Below are positions 31,931 through 39,245 of a stretch of 57,040 nucleotides of DNA, piece by piece. Under the pieces are notes generated by a model. It saw nothing but the letters and a program-made list of their open reading frames with translations, had not been told where the DNA came from and made no database searches. Within the stretch, counting starts at the first letter, position 1. Every line of letters starts with the position of its first letter. Origin of the DNA: an uncultured Acidimicrobiales bacterium (GTDB lineage Bacteria; Actinomycetota; Acidimicrobiia; Acidimicrobiales; SZUA-35); the NCBI GenBank assembly GCA_937997485.1, contig CALKTH010000088.1, forward strand, positions 1 through 57,040. The letters run 5' to 3'. The translations under genes and the position numbers were made by a program.

Positions 31931-32623
31931 ATGACCGTCACCGTGGAACAGCAGGACGCCATCGCCATCATCACCATGGACGATGGCAAGGCGAACGCCC
32001 TCTCCTTCGACATGATCGACGCCATCAGCGGCGCGTTGGATGATGCAGCTGCGAGCGAAACCACACGGGCCGTCGTGTTGACCGGACGGCCGGGCAAGTT
32101 TTCTGCCGGATTCGATCTCGGCGTGATGCAGTCTGGCGACTGGGCCGAGCTGACCCGCCTCGTGGCGAACGGCGGCGATCTTGTACGCAAGATCTACGGC
32201 GGCGATGTTCCCGTCGTCGCCGCCAGCACCGGCCATGCACTTGCCGCCGGGGCACTCATGCTGCTCGGTTGTGATGTTCGGGTCTCGGTCGACGTGCCCA
32301 CCGCAAAAGTCGGCCTCAACGAGGTGGCGATCGGGATGACGCTGCCCGACTGGGCCCACACGATTGCCGAGCAGCGGCTGAGCAAGCGCCACATTCAACG
32401 ATCGATCGCGAACGCCCGTATCACCGACCCGGCCGGTGCCGTGGATGTGGGGTTCCTCGACCGCGTGGTGTCAGAAGACGAGTTGATGACCGCAGCGATG
32501 GAGGAGGCCATGGCTCTCACGCCGCTCGACCCCAGCGCCTACGCCCGCACCATGCGGGGATTCCGAGCCCCCACGCTCGAGCTGATGGACCAGCAGATCG
32601 CGGCTGATCGCTCCGCTGGTTGA
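31931..32623 (+). CDS. Enoyl-CoA hydratase/isomerase family protein (crotonase fold)
   Basis: A 230-aa crotonase-like protein. Oxyanion hole residues lie in KFSAGFDLG and GHALAAGALMLLGCD, and the substrate part has LNEVAIGMTLPDWA. The Glu pair of classic hydratases is not clearly present: the second position reads EVAIGMTL instead of the usual PE.. G. So it may be an isomerase or a different crotonase. ATG 31931 begins the family's usual MTVTVEQQDAIAIITMDD; ATG 31907 adds eight residues. It converges with the iclR-type gene. Confidence 0.85.
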   Translation: MTVTVEQQDAIAIITMDDGKANALSFDMIDAISGALDDAAASETTRAVVLTGRPGKFSAGFDLGVMQSGDWAELTRLVANGGDLVRKIYGGDVPVVAASTGHALAAGALMLLGCDVRVSVDVPTAKVGLNEVAIGMTLPDWAHTIAEQRLSKRHIQRSIANARITDPAGAVDVGFLDRVVSEDELMTAAMEEAMALTPLDPSAYARTMRGFRAPTLELMDQQIAADRSAG

Positions 32624-32639
32624 CGCGCCTGCGATGAGA

Positions 32640-33467
32640 TCAGCCTTCGAGCTGATCGAAACTCTGCGTGGGCTCGACATCCTGACCGAGAGCGGCGGAG
32701 ATGCCCTCAGCTGCGGCCTTCACGGCTGCGCCAAGCTCGTGTAGGCGATCGCCTCCCTTGCGTTCCTTGGGGGCGCTCACTGCGAGTGAGGCAAGGATGC
32801 GGCCTTCGCGATTGCGGATGGGCGCGGCGGCACCAACGATGTCGGCCTCGAACTCCTCATCTTCGAGCGCGTAGCCCTGGGCTCGGTCGATCAGGATCTG
32901 CTCGTGCAGCGTGCGGGGGTTCGACACCACGGTCTTGGGGGCGTCCCACTTGAACCGAACACGAGCGAACTTGGAGAGGATGAAGTCCTGGTTCGCATCC
33001 ATCAGCACGGCACGACCGGCGGAGCAACGGTGCGCAGGCACAGTTTGGCCCACCCAGCCGTGGGCTCGGAACTGATGATCCGGGGGCGACACTGAATGGA
33101 TCGTGAGCAGGCCGACACCGGCCAGTACGCACAGGTGCGACGTCTCGCCCGTCTCGGCAGAGAACGCCTCGAGGTGCGGGCCGCCGATCTGGATGAGGTT
33201 GCGGTCGATACCCCTGGTGGCCAGGAGGAAGAGTCCGTAGCCGAGGCGGTAGCGGAGTGTTACTGGGTCGCGCTCGACGAAGCCAACCTTCTCCAACGCA
33301 TGGAGAGCGCGAGAGACTTGGCTCTTGTCGCGTCCGGTCCGCTCTGCCAGGCCCATGACACCGAGGCCGTCGCCCGTCTCACGTTCGGATTCCGAGAGCG
33401 CTGTCAGCAGCGCCATGTCACGAGCGAGCCCAGCGGGTCCGCTTGCGGATGAAGATGATGCGCTCAC
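32640..33467 (-). CDS. IclR-family transcriptional regulator
   Basis: A 275-aa protein with an N-terminal winged helix (GLAERTGRDKSQVSRALHAL, EKVGFVERDP) and a C-terminal effector-binding domain (FSAETGETSHLCVLAGVGLL, VPAHRCSAGRAVLMD, IDRAQGYALEDEEFEADIVG, AAAPIRNREGRILASLAVSA). Such proteins sense small organic acids and control nearby catabolic genes. Its promoter region carries a GTCCGC/GCGGAC inverted repeat. The neighbours (crotonase and PAC2 gene) do not point to a single pathway. Confidence 0.92.
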   Translation of the reverse strand: MSASSSSASGPAGLARDMALLTALSESERETGDGLGVMGLAERTGRDKSQVSRALHALEKVGFVERDPVTLRYRLGYGLFLLATRGIDRNLIQIGGPHLEAFSAETGETSHLCVLAGVGLLTIHSVSPPDHQFRAHGWVGQTVPAHRCSAGRAVLMDANQDFILSKFARVRFKWDAPKTVVSNPRTLHEQILIDRAQGYALEDEEFEADIVGAAAPIRNREGRILASLAVSAPKERKGGDRLHELGAAVKAAAEGISAALGQDVEPTQSFDQLEG

Positions 33468-33487
33468 AGCACCGGTCTTTCACGAGT

Positions 33488-33506
33488 GTCCGCTCATGCG
33501 GCGGAC
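33488..33506. promoter_or_regulatory. Inverted repeat upstream of iclR-type gene, possible operator
   Basis: GTCCGC and GCGGAC separated by seven bases, 21 bases before the start of the IclR-family gene. Its size and spacing suit an IclR dimer, suggesting self-regulation. Not tested against other copies. Confidence 0.35.
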
Positions 33507-33557
33507 GGAGACGTCAGGATCGCACAGTGAAGCACCCAACGACGTCTCTGTTGAGGA

Positions 33558-34445
33558 TCAATTGATGCCAGATTCTCCGGGCGGGTCGTCCGCGTCGTCT
33601 GGCCCCTCAGTGTTGTCTCGCAGGAAGGCTTCAAGCTCAGCCGCCAGATCATCGCCGCTGGGTAGAGACTCTTCGTCGGAATCGATCTGAGATTCGAGCC
33701 GGCTGACGTAACTCTGACTCTCGGCGTCGGACACCACAGCGGCGTCAACCCGGCGTACCCATTCGGCCGCGTCGCTGTCCAGTTCCTCGTATTTGGTCGG
33801 CACGCCGGAGGTTTGTTCGATGCGGCGAAGAAGGGCCTGGGTTGCTTTCGGATTGGGTGGCGCAGGCACGTAGTGGGGCACACTCACTCTCAGCGACATC
33901 ACGGCGAGCCCGAAGTGATCGAGCCGCTCGTTGATCACGCCGACCACACCGGTCGGGCCCTGGTAACTCGGCTGGCCAAGGTTCATCCGACGGGCGAGCT
34001 CGGGATTGGCGGCGCTCCCCGTGATCGGGAACGGGCGGCTGTGCACGGCGAGTGCAACCATTGCACCGATGGTGGCGGTGATTTCCGCTCCGCTACGACG
34101 AGCGACTTCCACCACGTGATCGGCGAAGGATCGCCACATGAGATGCGGCTCGACGCCGATCATGACCACGAGGTCACGCGCTCCGTCGGTCTTGCACGCC
34201 CAGACCTCGGTACTGGGCCAGGTGATCGTTCGCTTGCCGTCTTCCAAGCTCACCAGCGGACGGTGCTCTTGAAAGTTGAAGAACGGTTCGGCATCGATTT
34301 CGGCGATGAGCGTGGCGTCAGTGTGGTCTCTGATCCACTCCAACGCAGCCGTGGCCGAGGCACCAGCGTCGAACAAGCCTTCGTAGGCCATCAGCAGTAG
34401 GGGGCGTCGCAGTGGGGGGACCGTGTGCCAGGTGAGTTCGGACAT
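33558..34445 (-). CDS. PAC2-family protein (proteasome-assembly-chaperone-like fold)
   Basis: A 295-aa protein with the PAC2 family pattern: LLLMAYEGLFDAGASATAAL, TLIAEIDAEPFFNFQEHRPL, DLVVMIGVEPHLMWRSFADH, GAEITATIGAMVALAVHSRP, PITGSAANPEL and YQGPTGVVGVINERLDHFGL. Acidic C-terminus (DSDEESLPSGDD). Actinobacterial members resemble the eukaryotic proteasome-assembly chaperone 2 and archaeal relatives, but no chaperone role is established for them. ATG 34445. Divergent from the MBL gene. Confidence 0.88.
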   Translation of the reverse strand: MSELTWHTVPPLRRPLLLMAYEGLFDAGASATAALEWIRDHTDATLIAEIDAEPFFNFQEHRPLVSLEDGKRTITWPSTEVWACKTDGARDLVVMIGVEPHLMWRSFADHVVEVARRSGAEITATIGAMVALAVHSRPFPITGSAANPELARRMNLGQPSYQGPTGVVGVINERLDHFGLAVMSLRVSVPHYVPAPPNPKATQALLRRIEQTSGVPTKYEELDSDAAEWVRRVDAAVVSDAESQSYVSRLESQIDSDEESLPSGDDLAAELEAFLRDNTEGPDDADDPPGESGIN

Positions 34446-34562
34446 TGGGAACAGGATCGCAGGTCAGGACTCCGACCGAAACTCAGGGGTGACGCGAGCG
34501 TCCCAGCCAGCACGCCCTGAGCGTTTCGGCCGAAGTGCACGGGCGCACTAGGGTCGCCCGCC

Positions 34563-35489
34563 ATGGCAACGCTTCCCGCTGCAAGCATCGTCGACTGGGG
34601 AGACGCTGAACAGCGTCTCACGGACCGTGTGAGTGTCCTCGTTGGTGACGAGGGAGGGCGCTATCCGTCCGGCAACTCGCTGCTGATCCGGGGCGAGGGG
34701 GAGTCGATCCTCATCGATCCCTCGGTGACGGTGGTCGCCAAGGGTGGAGCAAGCGTGGCCGTTGACGCGGTGGTGAACAGCCACAGCCACGAGGATCATC
34801 TCCCTGGGAACGGGCTCTTCAGTGAGGCCCGGGTCCATATCCATCACGACGACCTCCCTGGCGCTCAGAGCATCGACGGCCTGATGGACGTCTACGGCTT
34901 GGGCGGCCAGACCCGGGCCGACTTCAGCGCTCAGGTCATGGACGAGTTCTTCTACACTCCTCGCCCCGATGCACAGGGGTTTGGGGATGGGCACGTCTTC
35001 GATCTGGGAGGCGTTGATGTCGAGGCCGTGCACCTGCCGGGCCACACCCGAGGGCATAGCGGCTTCCGGGTGTCCGATGGCGTCTTCTTCCTGAGCGACA
35101 TCGATCTCACCGGATTCGGCCCCTACTACGGGGACGTATGGAGCGATCTCGAAGACTTCGAGGCCAGCCTTCACAAGGTTCGCGATGAAGAAGCCGACTA
35201 CTACGTCACGTTTCACCACAAGGGTGTGATCGAAGGCCGGGCCGCCTTTGTTGAGGCGATCGACAAGTTCACCGCCGTGATCGGCACCCGCCACGATCGG
35301 ATGCTCGAATTTCTTGCGGAGCCTCGAACGCTGGAGGAGATGATGAGCCATCGATTCATCTATCGGCCGCACGTGGAACACGTCTTTGCCGACTCGGTCG
35401 AGCACCGCTCGGCCTTCCTCCACGTGCAGCGCATGCTGACCCGGGGTGAAGCCACCGAAGTCGAACCGGGAAAGTTCCAAGCCTCGTGA
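34563..35489 (+). CDS. MBL-fold metallo-hydrolase
   Basis: A 308-aa metallo-beta-lactamase-fold enzyme. The zinc-binding HxHxDH motif reads SHSHEDHLPG, the second His is in HLPGHTRGHSGF, and the Asp is in FFLSDIDLTG. Substrate not identifiable; many relatives are thioesterases or glyoxalase II-like. It overlaps the hydroxyacid dehydrogenase gene by four bases (GTGA), so both may handle the same hydroxyacid or thioester. Its start is ATG 34563. Confidence 0.9.
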   Translation: MATLPAASIVDWGDAEQRLTDRVSVLVGDEGGRYPSGNSLLIRGEGESILIDPSVTVVAKGGASVAVDAVVNSHSHEDHLPGNGLFSEARVHIHHDDLPGAQSIDGLMDVYGLGGQTRADFSAQVMDEFFYTPRPDAQGFGDGHVFDLGGVDVEAVHLPGHTRGHSGFRVSDGVFFLSDIDLTGFGPYYGDVWSDLEDFEASLHKVRDEEADYYVTFHHKGVIEGRAAFVEAIDKFTAVIGTRHDRMLEFLAEPRTLEEMMSHRFIYRPHVEHVFADSVEHRSAFLHVQRMLTRGEATEVEPGKFQAS

Positions 35490-36436
35490 TCGAGCGAATC
35501 CACCTCTACGGCAACGCCATCGACCGGTTCTTCCGCTCCGGACTCGAAACAGCGTTGCCGGATCGAGAATTCGTGACCCTCTCGGACCCCGAAGCGTTCA
35601 AGGCTGCCATGCCCGAGATCGAGGTGCTGTTCGGCTTCCGGATGCCGAAGGGCTTGTTCGGTTCGGCACAGAACCTGCGAATGATTCAAGTGACCGGCGC
35701 CGGTGTGGACTCGATCCTGCCCGCCGACGATCTCGCCGAGGACGTGCTCATCTGCAACGCGAGCGGCGCCCACGAGCCGCACATGCCGGAGTTCGTCATC
35801 GCCATGATGATGGGCCTCGTCTACAACATGCCCACGATGCAGCAACAGCAGCATCAGCGGGAGTGGAAGACGGTATGGCCAAGGCAGACGATTGACGGTG
35901 GCACGCTCTGCATTCTGGGTTTGGGGACGATCGGCGCCAGCGTCGCTCGTCGTGCGGCTGCCCTCGGCATGCGGGTGGTGGGCACCCGCCGAAGCGGTGG
36001 GCCAGTCGAGGGCGTCGACCGAGTGGTCACCATGGCCGAGCAGCGTGAGGTGATTTCCGGCGCCGACGTGCTCGTGGTGATCACGCCGCTCACCGACGAG
36101 ACCGAGGGTCTGGTCGGCTCGGAGGAGCTGGGTGCGTTGGCCCCGGGGGCCGTGCTCGTCGACGTATCTCGAGGCGGTGTCGTCTCGCTCGACGCAGTCA
36201 CCGAGGCGCTGGGCAACGGCCAACTCTCCGCCGCTGCCGTCGACGTCTTTGCAACCGAACCGCTGCCGCCTGGCGACCCTGCTTGGGACGTTGAAGGACT
36301 CCTGGTCACCCCGCATACGGCCGGCTGGTCCCACGACTACTTCGACCGGATCGTCCAGCAATTCGCCGTGAATCTGGACGATCTCGAAGCGGGCCGCTCC
36401 CCTACTTCCCTGGTAGATCGAGCCCAGGGCTACTGA
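35486..36436 (+). CDS. D-2-hydroxyacid dehydrogenase
   Basis: A 316-aa NAD-dependent enzyme. The Rossmann motif is LCILGLGTIGASVARRAAAL, the substrate-binding Arg is in VDVSRGGVV (usual NxxRG), the catalytic Glu is in VDVFATEPLPP and the catalytic His in LLVTPHTAGW. QVTGAGVDSI and NASGAHEPHMPEFVIAMMM are family marks. The latter has HEPHMPEF where many have AxxVAEh, so the substrate pocket may be specialised. GTG 35486 is coupled to the MBL gene. Confidence 0.92.
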   Translation: MIERIHLYGNAIDRFFRSGLETALPDREFVTLSDPEAFKAAMPEIEVLFGFRMPKGLFGSAQNLRMIQVTGAGVDSILPADDLAEDVLICNASGAHEPHMPEFVIAMMMGLVYNMPTMQQQQHQREWKTVWPRQTIDGGTLCILGLGTIGASVARRAAALGMRVVGTRRSGGPVEGVDRVVTMAEQREVISGADVLVVITPLTDETEGLVGSEELGALAPGAVLVDVSRGGVVSLDAVTEALGNGQLSAAAVDVFATEPLPPGDPAWDVEGLLVTPHTAGWSHDYFDRIVQQFAVNLDDLEAGRSPTSLVDRAQGY

Positions 36437-36502
36437 TCCTCGCTGGGTTGTTCGCGACCCAGCCATCGCATCTCCCGCGGACGGCTCTCGCGACCTTTCG
36501 CG

Positions 36503-36545
36503 CTGACCTGGCGTCAGTTGTTTGAGCAGCCGGTACGGGCTGTTC
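36503..36545. promoter_or_regulatory. Two inverted repeats in the aquaporin leader
   Basis: CTGAC-5-GTCAG (36503-36517) is followed by GAGCAGCC-5-GGGCTGTTC (36524-36545), about 20 bases before the aquaporin start and just before its AGGGAGAAGG ribosome site. The second could pair over eight bases with one mismatch. These might control translation or bind a regulator; no match to a known family. Confidence 0.3.
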
Positions 36546-36566
36546 ATCAGCGTTAGGGAGAAGGCA

Positions 36567-37298
36567 ATGGATATCAAGGAGCTTGGAGCCGAGTTCATCG
36601 GCACGTTAGGTCTCGTCCTCGGAGGCTGTGGAGCTGCCGTTTTGGCCGCCAACTTCGGAGGCACACCAGAGGGCACCAGCTTGGGGCTCGGCTTTCTCGG
36701 CGTCAGCCTGGCATTCGGTCTCACCGTGGTGACCGGCGCTTACGCCCTCGGCCACATTTCCGGCGGCCACTTCAACCCCGCCGTCACCGCTGGCCTCACC
36801 GCCGGCGGCCGGTTCCCCATGTCTAAGGCCCCTGCGTACATCGTCGCCCAAGTCCTCGGTGCCATCGGTGGCGCCACCCTCATCTTTCTCATCGCCAGCG
36901 GGCAGGAGGGCTTCAGTGCTTCGGAGTCCGGGTTCGCGGCCAACGGCTACGGCGAGCTTTCGCCCGGCGGTTTCAGCATGGGCTCAGCGTTCATCACCGA
37001 AGGAGTGATGACCGCCATGTTCCTCATCGTGATCATGGGGGCCACGGCGAAGAAGGCAGCTCCGGCGATGGGAGGCCTGGCCATTGGCCTCATGCTGGCG
37101 CTCATTCACATGATCTCGATTCCGGTGACCAACACGTCGGTCAACCCGGCACGGTCCACATCACAGGCACTCTTCGCCGGCGGTGACTACCTGCCGCAGT
37201 TGTGGCTGTTCTGGGTTGCCCCCGTTCTGGGCGGCGTCATCGGCGCTGTGATCTACCGAGCCATCCTCGGTGACAAGGCGGACGACCTCGTCGTCTGA
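36567..37298 (+). CDS. Aquaporin/MIP-family channel (AqpZ-like)
   Basis: A 243-aa channel with six membrane helices and both NPA loops: [13 protein letters not shown] and [16 protein letters not shown]. The selectivity filter residues suit water: F in [10 protein letters not shown] in [11 protein letters not shown] in NPARS. ATG 36567 follows AGGGAGAAGG; the frame to 36522 has no similarity. The channel moves water across the cell membrane. Monocistronic, convergent with the AbiEi-like gene. Confidence 0.95.
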   Translation: MDIKELGAEFIGTLGLVLGGCGAAVLAANFGGTPEGTSLGLGFLGVSLAFGLTVVTGAYALGHISGGHFNPAVTAGLTAGGRFPMSKAPAYIVAQVLGAIGGATLIFLIASGQEGFSASESGFAANGYGELSPGGFSMGSAFITEGVMTAMFLIVIMGATAKKAAPAMGGLAIGLMLALIHMISIPVTNTSVNPARSTSQALFAGGDYLPQLWLFWVAPVLGGVIGAVIYRAILGDKADDLVV

Positions 37299-37457
37299 CG
37301 TTCTCGGGTCGACCAGGTCCGGCGAAACCCTGGTTGACCCGAACCATCGCGTTGACCAAACAATCGCGGCGGCCTGGCCGCGCACTCGGGAACCCGGCGG
37401 GGCAACGAGTGTGCGGCCAGCATTTTCTCGTCGGAGCACTGCTGCTCACGAAGCTGC

Positions 37458-37544
37458 GATTCTTGTGAGGTTTTCGAGAGGCCCGGGGATCGCAGAAACC
37501 TCACGAGAACGCGGGAGATGGCCTCAGCGATTGAGTAGCTCGTC
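37458..37544. repeat. 87-bp direct repeat, copy 1 (gene-end plus hairpin)
   Basis: This copy differs from copy 2 (38600-38686) at eight positions of 87, and only one of the last 37. Read on the minus strand it encodes the last residues DELLNR plus stop of the lipoprotein, though no such gene is present here, followed by a hairpin. The arms TTCTTGTGAGGTTT (37460-37473) and AAACCTCACGAGAA (37496-37509) enclose 22 bases. It abuts the 3' end of the AbiEi-like gene, whose TGA lies at 37543-37545. Hairpin arms vary between copies at different positions, with pairing kept. Confidence 0.8.
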
Positions 37545-38514
37545 ACCCCACTCGGGGCAGGTGGCGGGCGAGTCGTTCGTCGACGTAGTCCGGCCGCTCG
37601 TTCACGTCCCGGTAGGTGAATCTCAGGGGGACCATTCCCGTGGTCTCGATCACTCGGTTTTGTCGTTCATGGTCGCGGGCAAGAGCTTCCTGGCTCGAGT
37701 GAGCCAGCATGGAGTCGCACTCGGACCACCGGAGGAAGTCCAGCCACGTGTAGTCCAAGTAGTAGACGTGACCGTCGCACACGACTCGGTACTGCCGCAG
37801 GGGACGGGGAAATCGGCCAGCATCGACGATGCCCTCGAAACGACGCTCGTAGGAGTTGACCTCCGGCCCGATCCAATCGCTTCTCGTCGACAGAACGAGT
37901 CGCAACGGTCCTGTCGGTCGGCCGCGTTTCGTCAGCTCCAAGAAGCGCAGGGCAATGTCATCGTCGGTCGCCAAGCCGGCCTTCACGGTGTCGCTGATCA
38001 GCTCGTGCAGTTCGTCTGCCTGTAGGTGTCGGGCTGCATCGATCAGGGAGCGGGTTGCCGTCGTCACCATGAGCGCCTTGTGCCGACGGAAGTCGGACGG
38101 CATCAGATCGGTGCTCGTAGTCAGCTTGCGCTTGCCGACCTCTGGCCGGCGTCCACGGGGAACGATGAGCTGCACCTTCGGTGGACGGTCACCGAAGCCC
38201 TGCCAGTGAAGCGCGCTGTGAAGCCCGAGCCCGCCATCAGAGCGTTCGGCGATGATGGCGGCTTGACGTTGTCGAGCCTCGAAGCTCCACTGCAGCGCTG
38301 TGGACCGATACCAACCCGGCGCCACCCGTTCGATGAGCCCGGAGCGGACCATGCGCGAGATGTGATGGCGACCGAACCCGGCCCGTTCGATATCGGCCGG
38401 CCCGATGAATCCATCCCGATTCCGTGCGGACCTGACAAGCCGAGCTGCCTCCGCCTCCCAGCCTCGTCGCTCTGAGGCGCCGCCGTTGCTCGCCATTCCC
38501 CTACCTGTTCCCAT
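37543..38514 (-). CDS. AbiEi-antitoxin-like HTH + DUF559/Vsr-like endonuclease-fold protein
   Basis: A 323-aa protein. The N-terminal part has an AbiEi_4-type winged helix (FIGPADIERAGFGRHHISRM, then GLIERVAPGWYRST) and the mid region (LHSALHWQGFGDRPPKVQLI, VPRGRRPEVGKRK, TATRSLIDAARHLQADEL) is typical of type IV AbiEi antitoxins. The C-terminal part resembles a DUF559/PD-(D/E)XK fold (YYLDYTWLDFLRWSECDSML, ARDHERQNRVIETTGMVPLR), although the usual E-x-D motif is altered here (CD). No AbiEii toxin neighbours it. Start at ATG 38514, or ATG 38496. It sits between two 87-bp repeats, so it looks like an acquired unit. Confidence 0.8.
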   Translation of the reverse strand: MGTGRGMASNGGASERRGWEAEAARLVRSARNRDGFIGPADIERAGFGRHHISRMVRSGLIERVAPGWYRSTALQWSFEARQRQAAIIAERSDGGLGLHSALHWQGFGDRPPKVQLIVPRGRRPEVGKRKLTTSTDLMPSDFRRHKALMVTTATRSLIDAARHLQADELHELISDTVKAGLATDDDIALRFLELTKRGRPTGPLRLVLSTRSDWIGPEVNSYERRFEGIVDAGRFPRPLRQYRVVCDGHVYYLDYTWLDFLRWSECDSMLAHSSQEALARDHERQNRVIETTGMVPLRFTYRDVNERPDYVDERLARHLPRVG

Positions 38515-38599
38515 GTCTCTGTCCGTTCAGAGGGTGTGTGCTTGGGGGAAGCGTTCGAATGGGGAAGCACGGCCAGCGTAGGCCAACGCCGCCATCCCT

Positions 38600-38686
38600 G
38601 ATTCTTGTGAGGTTTTTGGAAGGCCCGGGTCTCGCAGAAAGCTCACAAGAACGCGGGAGATGGCCTCAGCGATTGAGCAGCTCGTC
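38600..38686. repeat. 87-bp direct repeat, copy 2 (end of lipoprotein gene plus hairpin)
   Basis: The original or partner copy of the repeat at 37458-37544. It spans the last seven codons and TGA of the lipoprotein gene (minus strand, stop 38666-38668) and the hairpin after it (arms 38602-38615 and 38638-38651), which is likely its transcription terminator although no T-run follows. About 91% identical to copy 1. Confidence 0.8.
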
Positions 38687-39172
38687 CGTTTCCATACAGA
38701 GGCCGAACGCGGTGGCGACCTGGAGTTCGACTTCGGCGCTCCCGGTATCCGTGCCCGTCATCTCGGCTGCAACGAGTTGTACGAGAAACATGCGATCGAG
38801 CTCGGCGGCTGCGCAGTCGAGCGACGTCTCACGCAAGCCGCCGGCTTGGGAGATGAGTGCGGCTCGGCCAATGACGACATCGCCAACGCACTCGATCACG
38901 CCCTCGCTCACCGTCACTGCGTCGTCGTTGGAAACGGTGTCACGGGCGGATTGTGCAGCAAGGCGTTCCGCGACGTCCAACGGCACCGATGCCACAACAC
39001 ACTCGGCCTGCTCGGCGTCGAGCGGCACACTCGCATCGGCAGCCAGCTGTGTCACCCGATCTGCTAGTGGCGCTTGGAGCTCCTGCGGCACGTCGGAACC
39101 CCCGCACGAGGCGAGGGCCAACAGGCCACACCCGGCCAGGGCGGCACCGAAGCGAGAGCGGGCAGACGACAT
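38666..39172 (-). CDS. Small putative lipoprotein
   Basis: A 168-aa protein with a lipoprotein signal peptide: MSSARSRFGAALAGCGLLAL followed by lipobox ALASC, Cys about residue 23, then GGSDVPQ. The mature part contains repeated motifs: AECVVASVPLDVAERL, IECVGDVVIGRAALI and LDCAAAELDRMF, each with a Cys, suggesting two or three disulphide-linked helical units. No known family is recognised. ATG 39172 begins the signal; the frame to 39373 is a shadow of the EAL gene. Its 3' end is duplicated at 37458-37544. Confidence 0.75.
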   Translation of the reverse strand: MSSARSRFGAALAGCGLLALASCGGSDVPQELQAPLADRVTQLAADASVPLDAEQAECVVASVPLDVAERLAAQSARDTVSNDDAVTVSEGVIECVGDVVIGRAALISQAGGLRETSLDCAAAELDRMFLVQLVAAEMTGTDTGSAEVELQVATAFGLCMETDELLNR

Positions 39173-39245
39173 CGAGCCAGACGGTAGCGGCGGATGCGCG
39201 ACCGTTCTCGACAGTGTCTGGCCTGCAGCCTGGTGAGCGCAGTGG

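Noticed and set aside
35360..36724. 454-aa antisense frame over the dehydrogenase
   Set aside because: Spans two plus-strand genes and an intergenic region; no domain.
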